Source of the DNA: DASXHZ01 sp036488085
GTDB taxonomy: Bacteria; Acidobacteriota; Thermoanaerobaculia; Gp7-AA8
Reading direction: 5' to 3'
NCBI GenBank assembly: GCA_036488085.1
Contig: DASXHZ010000102.1
Coordinates: 1-64,000, forward strand
DNA length: 64,000 nt
Notes under the pieces: generated by a model
Seen by the model: only the letters and a program-made list of their open reading frames with translations
What the model was told of the DNA's origin: nothing
Database searches by the model: none
Part shown: positions 38,841 through 47,074 of the stretch, one piece after another
How the letters are laid out: each line of letters opens with the position of its first letter
Numbering within the stretch: position 1 is the first letter of the stretch
Made by a program: the position numbers and the translations under genes

Positions 38841-39440
38841 TCAGATTTCCCGGCGCCCTTCGAGCGCCTTCGCCATCGTGACCTGGTCGGCGTACTCGAG
38901 ATCGCCGCCCACCGGCAAGCCGAAAGCGAGGCGCGTGGTGCGGACGCCGAGGGGCCGGAGTTGCTGCGCGATGTAGAGCGCGGTCGCTTCGCCTTCGACG
39001 TTTGGGTTCGTGGCGATGATGATTTCGCGGATCTCGCCCCCCCGCACGCGCCGGACGAGTCCCGCGACGTCGATGTCATCCGGCCCGATGCCGCGCAGCG
39101 GCGACAGCGCGCCGAGGAGGACGTGGAAGACGCCTTTGAAGTCGCGCGTCTGCTCGATCGTCGAGATGTTGTACGCCTCCTCGACCACGCAGATGACGGT
39201 CGGGTCGCGCCGCGCGTCGCTGCAGATCGCGCACGGGTCGACGTCCGTCATGTTGTTGCAGATCGGGCAGCGGAAGATCTTTTCTTTCACCTCGACGATC
39301 GCGCTCGCCAGCGCCTCCGCCTCGGCGGGCGTCCGCTTGAGGATGTGGTACGCGAGACGCGACGCCGACTTGCCGCCGATGCCGGGGAGCTTCGTGAGCT
39401 CGTTGATGAGGTTTGCCAGCGGAGGAGCGGTCACCGACAA
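38841..39440 (-). CDS. recR: RecR recombination protein
   Basis: This 199-residue protein acts with RecF/RecO to load RecA on gapped DNA. It contains an HhH segment near the N-terminus (L-P-G-I-G-G-K-S-A-S-R), a C4-like zinc finger C-P-I-C-x9-C-A-I-C (about 57-72), and a Toprim domain with V-V-E-E-A-Y-N and H-V-L-L-G-A-L-S-P-L-R-G-I-G-P-D-D-I. It follows ybaB by four bases, in the conserved order dnaX-ybaB-recR. Confidence 0.96.
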   Translation of the reverse strand: MSVTAPPLANLINELTKLPGIGGKSASRLAYHILKRTPAEAEALASAIVEVKEKIFRCPICNNMTDVDPCAICSDARRDPTVICVVEEAYNISTIEQTRDFKGVFHVLLGALSPLRGIGPDDIDVAGLVRRVRGGEIREIIIATNPNVEGEATALYIAQQLRPLGVRTTRLAFGLPVGGDLEYADQVTMAKALEGRREI

Positions 39441-39444
39441 CCCG

Positions 39445-39744
39445 TCAAAAGAGTCCTGGGATATTCATCCCGCCGGTCATGGCGCCGAGGGACGACTGCA
39501 TCTCTTCGTCGACCTTGCGCGCCGCCTCGTTCACCGCCGCGACGACCAGGTCCTGCAGCATCTCCACGTCGTTCGGGTCGACGGCTTCTTTGTCGATTGC
39601 GACGGCGAGGAGCTCCTTCGAGCCGTTCATGGTCGCCTTGACCATGCCGCCGCCGGCGCTTCCCTCCACGCGCAGTTCGGCCATCCGCTGCGCCATCTGC
39701 GACTGCATCTGCTGCACCTGCTTCATGAGCTGTTTCGGATTCAC
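39445..39744 (-). CDS. ybaB: YbaB/EbfC nucleoid-associated protein
   Basis: This 99-residue DNA-binding dimer has the family pattern: a Gln/Met-rich first helix (M-K-Q-V-Q-Q-M-Q-S-Q-M), then G-M-V-K-A-T-M-N-G-S-K-E-L, I-D-K-E-A-V-D-P-N-D-V-E-M-L-Q-D-L-V-V-A-A-V-N-E-A and a G-M-N-I-P-G-L end. The start overlaps the dnaX stop by four bases, so it is translated from the dnaX message. Confidence 0.95.
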   Translation of the reverse strand: MNPKQLMKQVQQMQSQMAQRMAELRVEGSAGGGMVKATMNGSKELLAVAIDKEAVDPNDVEMLQDLVVAAVNEAARKVDEEMQSSLGAMTGGMNIPGLF

Positions 39745-41276
39745 TTTGTTCTCCTGCCTTCCACGATGTCGGCGCCGAGGTGCTTCTGGAACGCGCGGAC
39801 GACCGGGTCGTCGCGCAGAGCGGACGGCTTGTCTTCCGCGCGGCGAGTCTGCTGCGGGATGACTTCCGCGATCGCCTCGATCGTCACCGGCTCGCCGAAG
39901 ACCTCGGACGCGATCTGCTCGATCGTCGCCTTGGCGTCCATCACGTACTCGGCGTACGTCGCGTCATCGAACGTCCAGGTGATGCGGCCGCCGTCCTTCT
40001 TCGCGCTTTTCGCATGCGAGACATAGCTCGCGATGGCCGGCTTCGACTTCTGCAAACGCTGCTGCAAGCCATCGAGGGTAATCGGAGGGGCGCCGGCGGC
40101 CTCGCCGGCGGCTTTTCGTTCTCTCTGTGGGGACACCGACGCCGGCGAGGCTGCCGGCGCGCCACTGAGCACCGCCTCCACCGCCTTCAGCCGCGGGAAC
40201 GTCGCCGCCTTTAGCAGCGCGATCTCAACGGCCAGCCGCTGATGCTCCGCCTTGTTGACCGTCTCATCGTCCCGGATCAGCAGGTTCGCGATCCGCAGGA
40301 GGTCCGAGTACGAGAATTGCTCCGCCGCCTCGCGAATGGTCGCCAGGTCCTCCGGGGACGCCGCCAGGAGCGACTCCGGCGCTCCTCCCGCGATGAGCAA
40401 TAAATTGCGCACGAAGCCGAGGAGGTCGCGGAACAGCATCTTAAAATCGCGTCCGCTGTCGGCCGCCTCCTGCAACGCCTCGAAGATGCCGGAGTGATCG
40501 CCCTCGGAGACCTTCGAAACGAGCCGCGCGAAGAAGCTCGTGTCCGACAGCCCGAGGACCGTCGCGACGTCGGCGGCGGTGATGCTCTTCCCGCTGAACG
40601 CGATCACCTGGTCGAGCAGCGAGAGGGAGTCGCGCACCGAACCTTCGCCGCGGCGCGAGATGATCTCGATCGCGGCGCGGTCCGCCTCGATGCCCTCCGC
40701 TTTGCTGATCTCGCCGAGGCGGCCGATCAGCTCATCGAGCGTGATCTTCCGGAGCTGGAACTTCTGGACGCGCGAGATGATGGTCTGCGGCACTTTGTTC
40801 ACCTCGGTAGTCGCAAACATGAAGATCACGTGCGGCGGCGGCTCCTCGAGGATTTTCAGCAGCGCGTTCCAGGCGCCGGTGGAAAGCATGTGCGCTTCGT
40901 CGATGATGAAGATGCGGTAACGGTCGCGCGCCGGTTGGAACTGCGTCACCTCGCGCAACTCGCGGATGTTGTCGACGCCGGTGTAGGTCGCGGCGTCGAT
41001 CTCGCGGACGTCGAGGTCGATCCCCTCCGTGATCTCGCGGCAGATGACGCAGGTGTTGTCCGGCTCGACGGTCGGGCCGCTCACGCAGTTGAGCGCTTTC
41101 GCCAGGATGCGCGCCGCGGTCGTCTTACCGATGCCGCGGACGCCGCTGAAAAGGTAGGCGTGGTGGATGCGCTCCGTCTCGATCGCGTTCTGCAGCGTTC
41201 GGACGGTCGTTTCCTGTCCGATGATGTCGCTGAATCGCTGCGGGCGGTACTTGCGGGCGAGCGCCTGATAGGACAT
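39741..41276 (-). CDS. dnaX: DNA polymerase III clamp-loader subunit DnaX
   Basis: This 511-residue tau/gamma-type protein is shorter than E. coli tau (643). Domain I-II hold Walker A G-V-R-G-I-G-K-T-T-A, a zinc module with C-x9-C-x2-C (C-V-S-G-P and T-C-V-I-C), D-E-A-H-M-L, and sensor-1 and SRC-type F-A-T-T-E-V-N-K-V-P-Q-T-I-I-S-R. Domain III ends near 360. The linker at about 372-398 (S-G-A-P-A-A-S-P-A-S-V, then K-A-A-G-E-A-A-G-A-P-P) is encoded by a 24-base inverted repeat. The region after it forms the short C-terminal domain. It heads the dnaX-ybaB-recR operon and lies just downstream of the 4.5S RNA on the same strand. Confidence 0.95.
   Translation of the reverse strand: MSYQALARKYRPQRFSDIIGQETTVRTLQNAIETERIHHAYLFSGVRGIGKTTAARILAKALNCVSGPTVEPDNTCVICREITEGIDLDVREIDAATYTGVDNIRELREVTQFQPARDRYRIFIIDEAHMLSTGAWNALLKILEEPPPHVIFMFATTEVNKVPQTIISRVQKFQLRKITLDELIGRLGEISKAEGIEADRAAIEIISRRGEGSVRDSLSLLDQVIAFSGKSITAADVATVLGLSDTSFFARLVSKVSEGDHSGIFEALQEAADSGRDFKMLFRDLLGFVRNLLLIAGGAPESLLAASPEDLATIREAAEQFSYSDLLRIANLLIRDDETVNKAEHQRLAVEIALLKAATFPRLKAVEAVLSGAPAASPASVSPQRERKAAGEAAGAPPITLDGLQQRLQKSKPAIASYVSHAKSAKKDGGRITWTFDDATYAEYVMDAKATIEQIASEVFGEPVTIEAIAEVIPQQTRRAEDKPSALRDDPVVRAFQKHLGADIVEGRRTK
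40088..40163. repeat. Inverted repeat inside the dnaX linker
   Basis: Arms 40088-40111 and 40140-40163 match as inverted copies over about 23 bases, with one substitution and one extra base; the loop is 28 bases. They are translated in frame as the Ala/Pro/Gly linker between domain III and the C-terminal domain. The structure resembles the intergenic REP-like elements of this window. Confidence 0.85.
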
Positions 41277-41330
41277 TGACGCGGAGTCTAAATGACGGAG
41301 GCGCGGAGGGCGAGGTCCGCTCGGAAGAGC

Positions 41331-41443
41331 CCAGGCCGAACTGTGTCACGCAGGTTTAGCACCTTATCGCTGCTTCCTTCCGGACCTGACGAGGTTCGGT
41401 GCGCCTGCTGCACACGACCCGAGCTCATCCCAGCGGGCCTGCT
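41331..41443 (-). ncRNA. ffs: 4.5S signal recognition particle RNA
   Basis: The minus strand carries the near-invariant SRP54-binding apex, GTCAGGTCCGGAAGGAAGCA followed by GCG. It is flanked by sequences that fold back into one long rod: GCAGGCCCGCTGGG at the 5' end opposite CGGCCTGGG at the 3' end. The size of about 113 nt is that of a bacterial 4.5S RNA without an Alu domain. It lies 55 bases upstream of dnaX, a frequent neighbourhood for this gene. The ends are estimated from pairing. Confidence 0.93.
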
Positions 41444-41533
41444 TGACCGATAGGTCAATCATCAACTGATGTCGCGAGATCGTAACGCAGGTCCGCCGCC
41501 GATGCTTCCCGCCTGTGGTTCCATGTCGCCTGT

Positions 41534-42025
41534 ATGCGCCAGCTGCTCATTTCGCTCGCGTTTCTGGCTGCCGTCTCGGCACGTGCCGAGGTGCGCGAAG
41601 TGAAGACCCTCGAGGAGATCCAGCGCGCCTTCCGCGCCGATACACTCGTTCGCGTCGTGAGCGTCTGCGCAACGTGGTGCGCGCCGTGCGTCGCCGAGAT
41701 CGGGGGGATCGACGACGTTGCGAAGAGCTTCCGGAAGAGTGCGGTCGAGATCGTCGGCGTCTCGCTCGACGATGCGGTCGCGGCGAACCGCGCCGAGGGG
41801 AAAGAGAAACTGTCGCGGTTCCTCAGGGAGAAGAAGGTCGCCTTCCCCAATCTCTACTACACGGGGAAGCCGGGCGAGCTGGCGGACGAGATGCACTTCG
41901 ACGGAGCGATCCCAGTGACGATCGTCTTCGATCGGCAAGGCAGAGAGATCGCCCGTGGCGAAGGGGTGCTCGACCTGAAGTGGCTCCGCGACACGCTGAA
42001 AATGCTGGAGGAGAAGGTACGATGA
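41534..42025 (+). CDS. Exported thioredoxin-fold protein (TlpA-like)
   Basis: This 163-residue protein has a signal peptide (L-L-I-S-L-A-F-L-A-A-V-S-A-R-A) and a thioredoxin-like domain with the active site A-T-W-C-A-P-C at about residues 45-51, the cis-Pro in A-I-P-V-T and a G-V-S-L-D-D insertion typical of TlpA/ResA proteins. It is probably a periplasmic thiol-disulfide reductase. The stop overlaps the start of the next gene (ATGA), and the pair likely acts together. Confidence 0.88.
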   Translation: MRQLLISLAFLAAVSARAEVREVKTLEEIQRAFRADTLVRVVSVCATWCAPCVAEIGGIDDVAKSFRKSAVEIVGVSLDDAVAANRAEGKEKLSRFLREKKVAFPNLYYTGKPGELADEMHFDGAIPVTIVFDRQGREIARGEGVLDLKWLRDTLKMLEEKVR

Positions 42026-42606
42026 AAAAGCTTGCATTAATGGTTCTCCTTTTCGTTGCCGCTCCGCTCCTCGCGGCCGAGCTGGAGGTTGGCGCGAAGG
42101 CGCCGGCGTTCGAGCTCGTGAACGCCGTCGACGGCAAGACGGTCGCCTTCGCCCCGGGCGACGGCAGGCTCTCGGTCATCGTCTTCACCTGCAATCAGTG
42201 TCCGTACGCGAAGGCGTTCGAGCCGCGGCTCATCGCTCTCGGCAGTGAATACGCGAAGCGCGGCGTCGTCTTCTACGCCATCGACTCGAACGACGACGCG
42301 GCGTTTCCGGTCGAGACGATGGGGGAGATGAAGGGCCGCGCGGTCTCGGAACACTACCCGTTCCCGTATCTGAAAGACGGCGACAGCAAGGTCGCCCGTG
42401 AGTACGGCGCGCGCGTGACGCCGCATGTGTTCGTGGTCGATGGCAAGGGGTTCGTCCGCTACCGCGGCTATGTCGACGACTCGACGAAAGCGGCCGAGCG
42501 CCAGCACGCCGGCCTCACCGACGCGCTGAACGAGCTGATGGCCGGCAAGGGAGTGAAGGTGTCGGCGACGAAGGCGTTCGGCTGTAGCATCAAGTTCAAG
42601 GGCTGA
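42022..42606 (+). CDS. Exported AhpC/TSA-type redoxin
   Basis: This 194-residue protein starts at ATG 42022 with a signal peptide ending A-A-P-L-L-A-A. The fold is that of a thioredoxin-like redoxin with V-F-T-C-N-Q-C-P-Y-A-K-A-F (CxxC at about 53-56), A-I-D-S-N-D and T-P-H-V-F-V-V-D (cis-Pro). This C-N-x-C-P-Y subgroup is found in exported proteins of unknown redox partner. It is coupled to the TlpA-like gene upstream; DoxX follows after nine bases. Confidence 0.88.
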   Translation: MKKLALMVLLFVAAPLLAAELEVGAKAPAFELVNAVDGKTVAFAPGDGRLSVIVFTCNQCPYAKAFEPRLIALGSEYAKRGVVFYAIDSNDDAAFPVETMGEMKGRAVSEHYPFPYLKDGDSKVAREYGARVTPHVFVVDGKGFVRYRGYVDDSTKAAERQHAGLTDALNELMAGKGVKVSATKAFGCSIKFKG

Positions 42607-42615
42607 GGCAGTGCG

Positions 42616-43020
42616 ATGCGAAAAGACGACGCCGGGAAGCTGATCCTCCGTCTCGCGATCGGAATCCTCATGGCCTTTCACGGCCTCTCGAAGCTCCGCC
42701 ACGGCGTCGCCTGGATGGTCGGCCCGCTGTCGGCGCATCACCTGCCGGCATCGCTTGCGTATGGCGTCTACGTCGCCGAGGTCGTCGCACCGATCCTCCT
42801 GATCCTCGGCATCCTCACGCGTCTCGCAGGACTCGTCATCAGCTTCGAGATGGTGATCGCGCTCTATCTAATCGTCGGCAACCACGCCTTCACCCTCGAC
42901 AAACAGACCGGCGCGCTCAGTTCCGAGCTGCAGTTCCTCTACATGCTCGGCGGCCTCGCCATCTTCTTCCTCGGCAGCGGCAGGTACGCGATGTCGAAGG
43001 GGAAGGGGCGGTGGGACTGA
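42616..43020 (+). CDS. DoxX-family membrane protein
   Basis: This 134-residue protein has four membrane helices. It shows the DoxX pattern L-R-L-A-I-G-I-L-M-A-F-H-G-L-S-K-L in helix one and A-E-V-V-A-P-I-L-L-I-L-G-I-L-T-R-L-A-G in helix two. Family members associate with thiol or quinone redox reactions, which fits the two thioredoxin-fold genes just upstream in the same orientation. Confidence 0.85.
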   Translation: MRKDDAGKLILRLAIGILMAFHGLSKLRHGVAWMVGPLSAHHLPASLAYGVYVAEVVAPILLILGILTRLAGLVISFEMVIALYLIVGNHAFTLDKQTGALSSELQFLYMLGGLAIFFLGSGRYAMSKGKGRWD

Positions 43021-43026
43021 CGGCGG

Positions 43027-43074
43027 TTGCAGCCCACGTGATCTTGTCGTAGCATCTCCTACAGTTTGTAGGAG
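43027..43074 (+). promoter_or_regulatory. blaI-type promoter with perfect 19-bp operator
   Basis: CTCCTACA-GTT-TGTAGGAG (43056-43074) is a perfect dyad containing the TACA/TGTA core recognised by BlaI/MecI repressors. A TTGCAG/TAGCAT pair with a 17-base spacer (43027-43032 and 43050-43055) lies directly before it. The operator ends six bases before the blaI-like ATG, so it also covers the ribosome-binding region. Autorepression is strongly suggested. Confidence 0.8.
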
Positions 43075-43080
43075 ACGAAA

Positions 43081-43467
43081 ATGCGCAGACCACGTTTGTC
43101 ACCCGCGGAGTCGCGGATCCTGGAGCAGTGCTGGAAGCTGCGCGCCTGTTCGGTGCGCGAGATCCTGGAGAGCCTTCCCGAAGACGAGCAGGTCGCCTAC
43201 ACGACGGTGCAGACGCTGGTCACACGCCTGGAAACGAAAGGCGCGTTGCGGAAGGTGAAGAAGATCGGGAACGCGCAGATCTATGAGGCGGCGTTCGACC
43301 GCGGCGAGTTCCGGAGCAACATCGTGCGCGAGCTGCTCGATCTCTTCGGCGGCTCGCCGCGCCTCCTGGTGTCGGACCTGATCGACACCGGCGCGATCTC
43401 GCTGAAGGACCTGAAGGCGCTGCAGGAGGCCGCGGCGTCGAAGCGTGGGGGGAAGCGCCGTGCTTGA
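43081..43467 (+). CDS. BlaI/MecI-family transcriptional repressor
   Basis: This 128-residue winged-helix repressor shows P-A-E-S-R-I-L-E-Q-C-W, the recognition helix region V-A-Y-T-T-V-Q-T-L-V-T-R-L-E-T-K-G-A-L and a C-terminal dimerisation tail. In the classic system the protein is cleaved when the sensor peptidase BlaR1 is activated. Its gene sits immediately after a matching operator and overlaps the BlaR-like gene by eight bases. The regulon probably includes itself, the M56 gene and the two amidohydrolases. Confidence 0.92.
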   Translation: MRRPRLSPAESRILEQCWKLRACSVREILESLPEDEQVAYTTVQTLVTRLETKGALRKVKKIGNAQIYEAAFDRGEFRSNIVRELLDLFGGSPRLLVSDLIDTGAISLKDLKALQEAAASKRGGKRRA

Positions 43468-44326
43468 TCAAGTTGCCGATCAGTTTGTGAACTTCTCCGA
43501 CTCGGTCCAGATGCAGCTCCTCTATGCGTCGCTGGTCGTGATCGCTGCATGGATGTCGACCTCGATCCGCGGCATCTCGGCAACGACGAAGTACTGGATC
43601 TGGGTCGTCACCTCGCTCAACTTCGCGCTGCCGTTCGCGCTCATGTCATGGCGCTTCTGGCCGCGGAGCACGACCGTCCGGCTCTTTCCGCACGCGTTTC
43701 AAGCGACCGGGCTCAACGTCCGAGTGAGAACGCTGGCGGTGCTGTGGGTCATCTGGGCGGTGGGAGCCGTGTCGATGTTCGTGCGGCTCGTGGTTCGGAT
43801 CCGCGAGGAGCGGCGGCGCGAGCGCAGCACGCCGGCGGTCGAAGGGATCCTCAAGCCGCGGATTCATCTCCCCCACGGCATCGAGACAGTCCTGACATCT
43901 GAGGAGCTCGAGGCGGTAGTCATCCACGAGGAGCAGCACGCACGGCGGCGCGACAACCTGATTCGATTGTCTTACGAGCTCGCGCTTTGCGCCGTCTGGT
44001 TCCATCCGTTCGTGTGGCTGGCCGGTCGGCGTCTCGCGCTGTACCGCGAGCTGTCGTGCGACGAATGGGTCGCACGGAAGGCGCGCGCTGAGGAGCTGAT
44101 TGCAGCGCTCGCGAAGCTCGCGGAGCCGGCAAACGCGCCCCTGCTGCAGTCGTCGGCGACTTCATTCGTCCGCGATCGCGTCGTTCGCCTCGCGGACCCG
44201 CCGCCGCGCCGCCTCGCGAGTGCGATTCTCACGATCGGCTTCAGCGTCTTTCTCGTCGCGACGACGGTGGAGACCGTGAATGCTCTCAGCGCGCCGCGCT
44301 GCCCGCATCCGGCTGAAGGCAGATGA
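43460..44326 (+). CDS. BlaR1-like M56 membrane metallopeptidase lacking a sensor domain
   Basis: This 288-residue protein starts at GTG 43460 after GGGGGGAAG. Three or four membrane helices surround a cytoplasmic zinc peptidase with V-I-H-E-E-Q-H-A-R-R-R-D-N-L (HExxH) and the downstream Glu in R-E-L-S-C-D-E-W-V-A. After the last helix (about 255-275) the chain stops. BlaR1 and MecR1 carry a penicillin-binding sensor of about 250 residues there. Thus either another protein senses, or the loops do. It is predicted to cleave the BlaI-like repressor. Its stop overlaps the amidohydrolase start. Confidence 0.88.
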   Translation: MLDQVADQFVNFSDSVQMQLLYASLVVIAAWMSTSIRGISATTKYWIWVVTSLNFALPFALMSWRFWPRSTTVRLFPHAFQATGLNVRVRTLAVLWVIWAVGAVSMFVRLVVRIREERRRERSTPAVEGILKPRIHLPHGIETVLTSEELEAVVIHEEQHARRRDNLIRLSYELALCAVWFHPFVWLAGRRLALYRELSCDEWVARKARAEELIAALAKLAEPANAPLLQSSATSFVRDRVVRLADPPPRRLASAILTIGFSVFLVATTVETVNALSAPRCPHPAEGR

Positions 44327-45714
44327 CCGCGCTCTGGCTCGCGCTCCTCTTCGCGGCGAACAGTGCGATCCGCGTGTCCACGCCGCGCGTCGTGCTGGCG
44401 CACGTCAACGTCATCGACGGAACGGGTGCTGCGGCACAACCCGACCGCAATGTGGTCATCGAACGCGGAAAGATCGCCGCGATCACGCCAGGCGCCGACG
44501 TGCCGGCGAGCGACGGCGTCACAGTCCTCGACCTGCGCGGCGACTCGGTGATGCCGGGGATCGTCGGTATGCACGATCACCTCTATTTCATACGCACGCC
44601 GAGGATCGACGCGGAAGGGAACTTCGTCCGGCCTTCGCTGATGGAGGAGATGGCCTACTCCGCGCCGCGGCTGTATCTGGCGAACGGCGTCACGACCATC
44701 CGCACAACCGGCAGCATCAACGGCTACGAAGACTTGCGGCTACGCGACGCGATTGATGCCGGGACGATTCCTGGGCCGCACATGGACGTCACCGGTCCGT
44801 ATCTCGAGGGAGCGAACCCCGGTGGTCCGCTGACGCATTACCAGCTTCGTGATGCCGACGATGCGCGCCAAACGGTCGCCTACTGGGCGGATCGCGGCGT
44901 CACGTCGTTCAAGGCGTACACGCACATCACGCGCGACGAGCTGCGCGCCGCAATCGAGGAGGCGCACAAACGTGGCTTGAAGGTGACCGGCCACCTCTGT
45001 TCGGTGACGTACCCGGAGGCGATCGATGCGGGCATCGACAACCTGGAGCACGGCTTCTTCACGAACACGCAGCTCGATCCCGACAAGAAGCCGGACGTCT
45101 GCAGCGAGACCCAGGGCGACGCCACCCTCGCGAAGATGAGCCCCGGAACGCCCGAAGCGGATCAGCTCATTGCGACGCTGGTCGCGCACCACGTCGCGAT
45201 CACATCGACCTTGCCGAATTCCACCGCGGCATCCGCGCCGCGCATCGACGGCGGCGCGCTGGAGGCGATGTCTCCCTCCGCACGTGAGGCGTTCGTTTAC
45301 TGGCGCAATCGCACACCGAACAAGCCGTCCGATCTCGCGAAACGCGAGATGGCGCTGGAGCGAGCGTTCGTCGCCGCCGGCGGCCTTCTGATCGCCGGGC
45401 CCGATCCGGTCGGTCTCAGCGGGAACGTTCCGGGCTTCGGCGATCATCGCGAGATCGAGTTGCTGGTCGAGGCGGGCTTCACGCCTGTCGAAGCGATCCG
45501 CATCGCGACGCTGAACGGCGCGAAGTTCATCGGCCGCGCCGATCGCATCGGATCGATCGCCACCGGCAAGAACGCTGATCTCGTCGTGCTCAAAGGCGAT
45601 CCGGCGACGCACATCGAAGACGTCGAGAAGGTCGAAATCGTCTTCAAGAACGGCGTCGGATACGACAGCTGCAAGCTGCTCGATGAAGTGAAAGATACGT
45701 ACGGAGACTACTGA
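44323..45714 (+). CDS. Exported amidohydrolase (imidazolonepropionase-like) 1
   Basis: This 463-residue metal-dependent hydrolase of the TIM-barrel amidohydrolase superfamily begins with a short hydrophobic leader. Metal motifs are G-M-H-D-H-L (HxH), a barrel Lys in S-F-K-A-Y-T, His in V-T-G-H-L-C, L-E-H-G-F-F and the Asp in A-G-P-D-P. Its C-terminal G-S-I-A-T-G-K-N-A-D-L-V-V-L-K-G-D-P is the usual end strand. Substrates in this branch include cyclic imides and acyl dipeptides. It is coupled (ATGA) to the BlaR-like gene, so its expression should follow the BlaI switch. Confidence 0.87.
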   Translation: MTALWLALLFAANSAIRVSTPRVVLAHVNVIDGTGAAAQPDRNVVIERGKIAAITPGADVPASDGVTVLDLRGDSVMPGIVGMHDHLYFIRTPRIDAEGNFVRPSLMEEMAYSAPRLYLANGVTTIRTTGSINGYEDLRLRDAIDAGTIPGPHMDVTGPYLEGANPGGPLTHYQLRDADDARQTVAYWADRGVTSFKAYTHITRDELRAAIEEAHKRGLKVTGHLCSVTYPEAIDAGIDNLEHGFFTNTQLDPDKKPDVCSETQGDATLAKMSPGTPEADQLIATLVAHHVAITSTLPNSTAASAPRIDGGALEAMSPSAREAFVYWRNRTPNKPSDLAKREMALERAFVAAGGLLIAGPDPVGLSGNVPGFGDHREIELLVEAGFTPVEAIRIATLNGAKFIGRADRIGSIATGKNADLVVLKGDPATHIEDVEKVEIVFKNGVGYDSCKLLDEVKDTYGDY

Positions 45715-45716
45715 CG

Positions 45717-47003
45717 ATGACGCCACTACTCGCGATCCTGGCCGCAACGACGCTCATCAGAGCGGCGCACCTCATCGAGCCCCAAACGGGGAAGGTGATC
45801 TCACCCGCCGCGGTGCTGATCGAGGATGACCGCATCACGAAAGTCGGGTCGTCGACAGACGCCTCGGACATGAAAGCCGACCGCGTCATCGACCTCGGCG
45901 GCGCGACGCTTCTGCCGGGGCTGATCGACAGCCATACGCATCTGTTGATCGACCCGATCCCTCCGGCCGAAGCCGAGATCGTGCGCCACTACAACGGCAA
46001 CTTCGCGCCCGATCTGCTGCTGACGATCATCGAGTCAGCGGAGAAGCGCGTCCTCCTCGGTGCGCAGCTCGCCCGCGAGGATCTCGAGGCTGGATTCACG
46101 ACCGTCCGGAACCTCGGCCACTCCGGCATCGACGGCGATTGCGCGCTGCGCGACGCGATCAACGCCGGCCGCGTTCCCGGCCCGCGCCTGCTCGCGTCAG
46201 GACGGAAGATCACTCACGGCTATATCCAGGGACTGAACCCCGCGGTTGCGGATGCCATCCTGCAGCAGGAGTTCCTCTCGCCCAGTGGCGTCGATGAAGC
46301 GCGCAAGGCGGTCCTCTCGAATCTGTTCTACGCCGCCGACGTGATCAAGATCGCCGTCGACGACGATTTCACGCCGGCCGAGATGGCGGCCATCGTCGAC
46401 GAGGCGCACCGGCAGCACGTCAGGGTTGCCGTCCACGCGGTCTCGACGAGCAGCATTCAGCTCGCCATCGATGCGGGAGTCGACTCGATCGAGCACGGCA
46501 ACGACGTCACCGACGAGCAACTCCAGCAGATGCGGGCGAAAGGGATCTTCCTCGACCTCACGCCGACGGTGTGGAACGGCCTCTGGTCGAAGATCCACGA
46601 GACCAGCGTTCTTTCCCCTTCGTACCGGGAAAAGCTCGCCGCGGGCGATGCACGCAACCATCAGCGAGCGGTGTCGCTCGTCGAACGGGTACTGAAATCA
46701 GGGGTCAAATTCGCCGCCGGCTCCGACATGGCGTGGTACTACGCGGGGAAAACGCGCGGTCAGGCGACGGCGACGATGTTCGTTGCGATGCGCAGCGCCG
46801 GGATGCCACCGCTCGACATCGTCCGCGCGGTCACGACGAGCGCAGCCGAGATGATCGGATGGCAGGATCGTGTCGGCGCGGTCGAGCCGGGCCGCTTCGC
46901 CGATCTCGTTGCCGTGAGTGGCGATCCGCTCGCCGACATCACGGAGCTGGAGCGGGTGCGGTTCGTGATGAAGGGTGGGAGCGTCGTCCGAAACGACTTC
47001 TGA
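45717..47003 (+). CDS. Exported amidohydrolase (imidazolonepropionase-like) 2
   Basis: This 428-residue amidohydrolase starts two bases after the stop of the first one. Motifs are D-S-H-T-H-L, V-I-K-I-A-V with the barrel Lys, V-A-V-H-A-V-S, S-I-E-H-G-N-D and G-S-D-M-A-W (metal Asp), ending with P-G-R-F-A-D-L-V-A-V-S-G-D-P-L. A short hydrophobic N-terminus may be a signal. It is only distantly similar to its neighbour, so the pair may take two steps of one degradative route or differ in substrate. It is the last gene of the BlaI-controlled cluster. Confidence 0.87.
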   Translation: MTPLLAILAATTLIRAAHLIEPQTGKVISPAAVLIEDDRITKVGSSTDASDMKADRVIDLGGATLLPGLIDSHTHLLIDPIPPAEAEIVRHYNGNFAPDLLLTIIESAEKRVLLGAQLAREDLEAGFTTVRNLGHSGIDGDCALRDAINAGRVPGPRLLASGRKITHGYIQGLNPAVADAILQQEFLSPSGVDEARKAVLSNLFYAADVIKIAVDDDFTPAEMAAIVDEAHRQHVRVAVHAVSTSSIQLAIDAGVDSIEHGNDVTDEQLQQMRAKGIFLDLTPTVWNGLWSKIHETSVLSPSYREKLAAGDARNHQRAVSLVERVLKSGVKFAAGSDMAWYYAGKTRGQATATMFVAMRSAGMPPLDIVRAVTTSAAEMIGWQDRVGAVEPGRFADLVAVSGDPLADITELERVRFVMKGGSVVRNDF

Positions 47004-47074
47004 GTCAGTGAGTTGCCGGCGTCTGGTATGCAGTTCCGATTGACAGGTGCATCACGTCATGGCAGATTTTGCAT

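Noticed and set aside
40088..40140. Programmed frameshift in dnaX
   Set aside because: The A-run before the hairpin (CGAAAAG) does not allow tandem slippage in the zero frame, and the -1 frame has no early stop. It was kept only as a possibility within the linker finding.
41446..41533. Additional RNA gene after the 4.5S RNA
   Set aside because: No conserved structure or tRNA-like fold is visible; it is probably just the promoter region for the thioredoxin-like gene and the SRP RNA.
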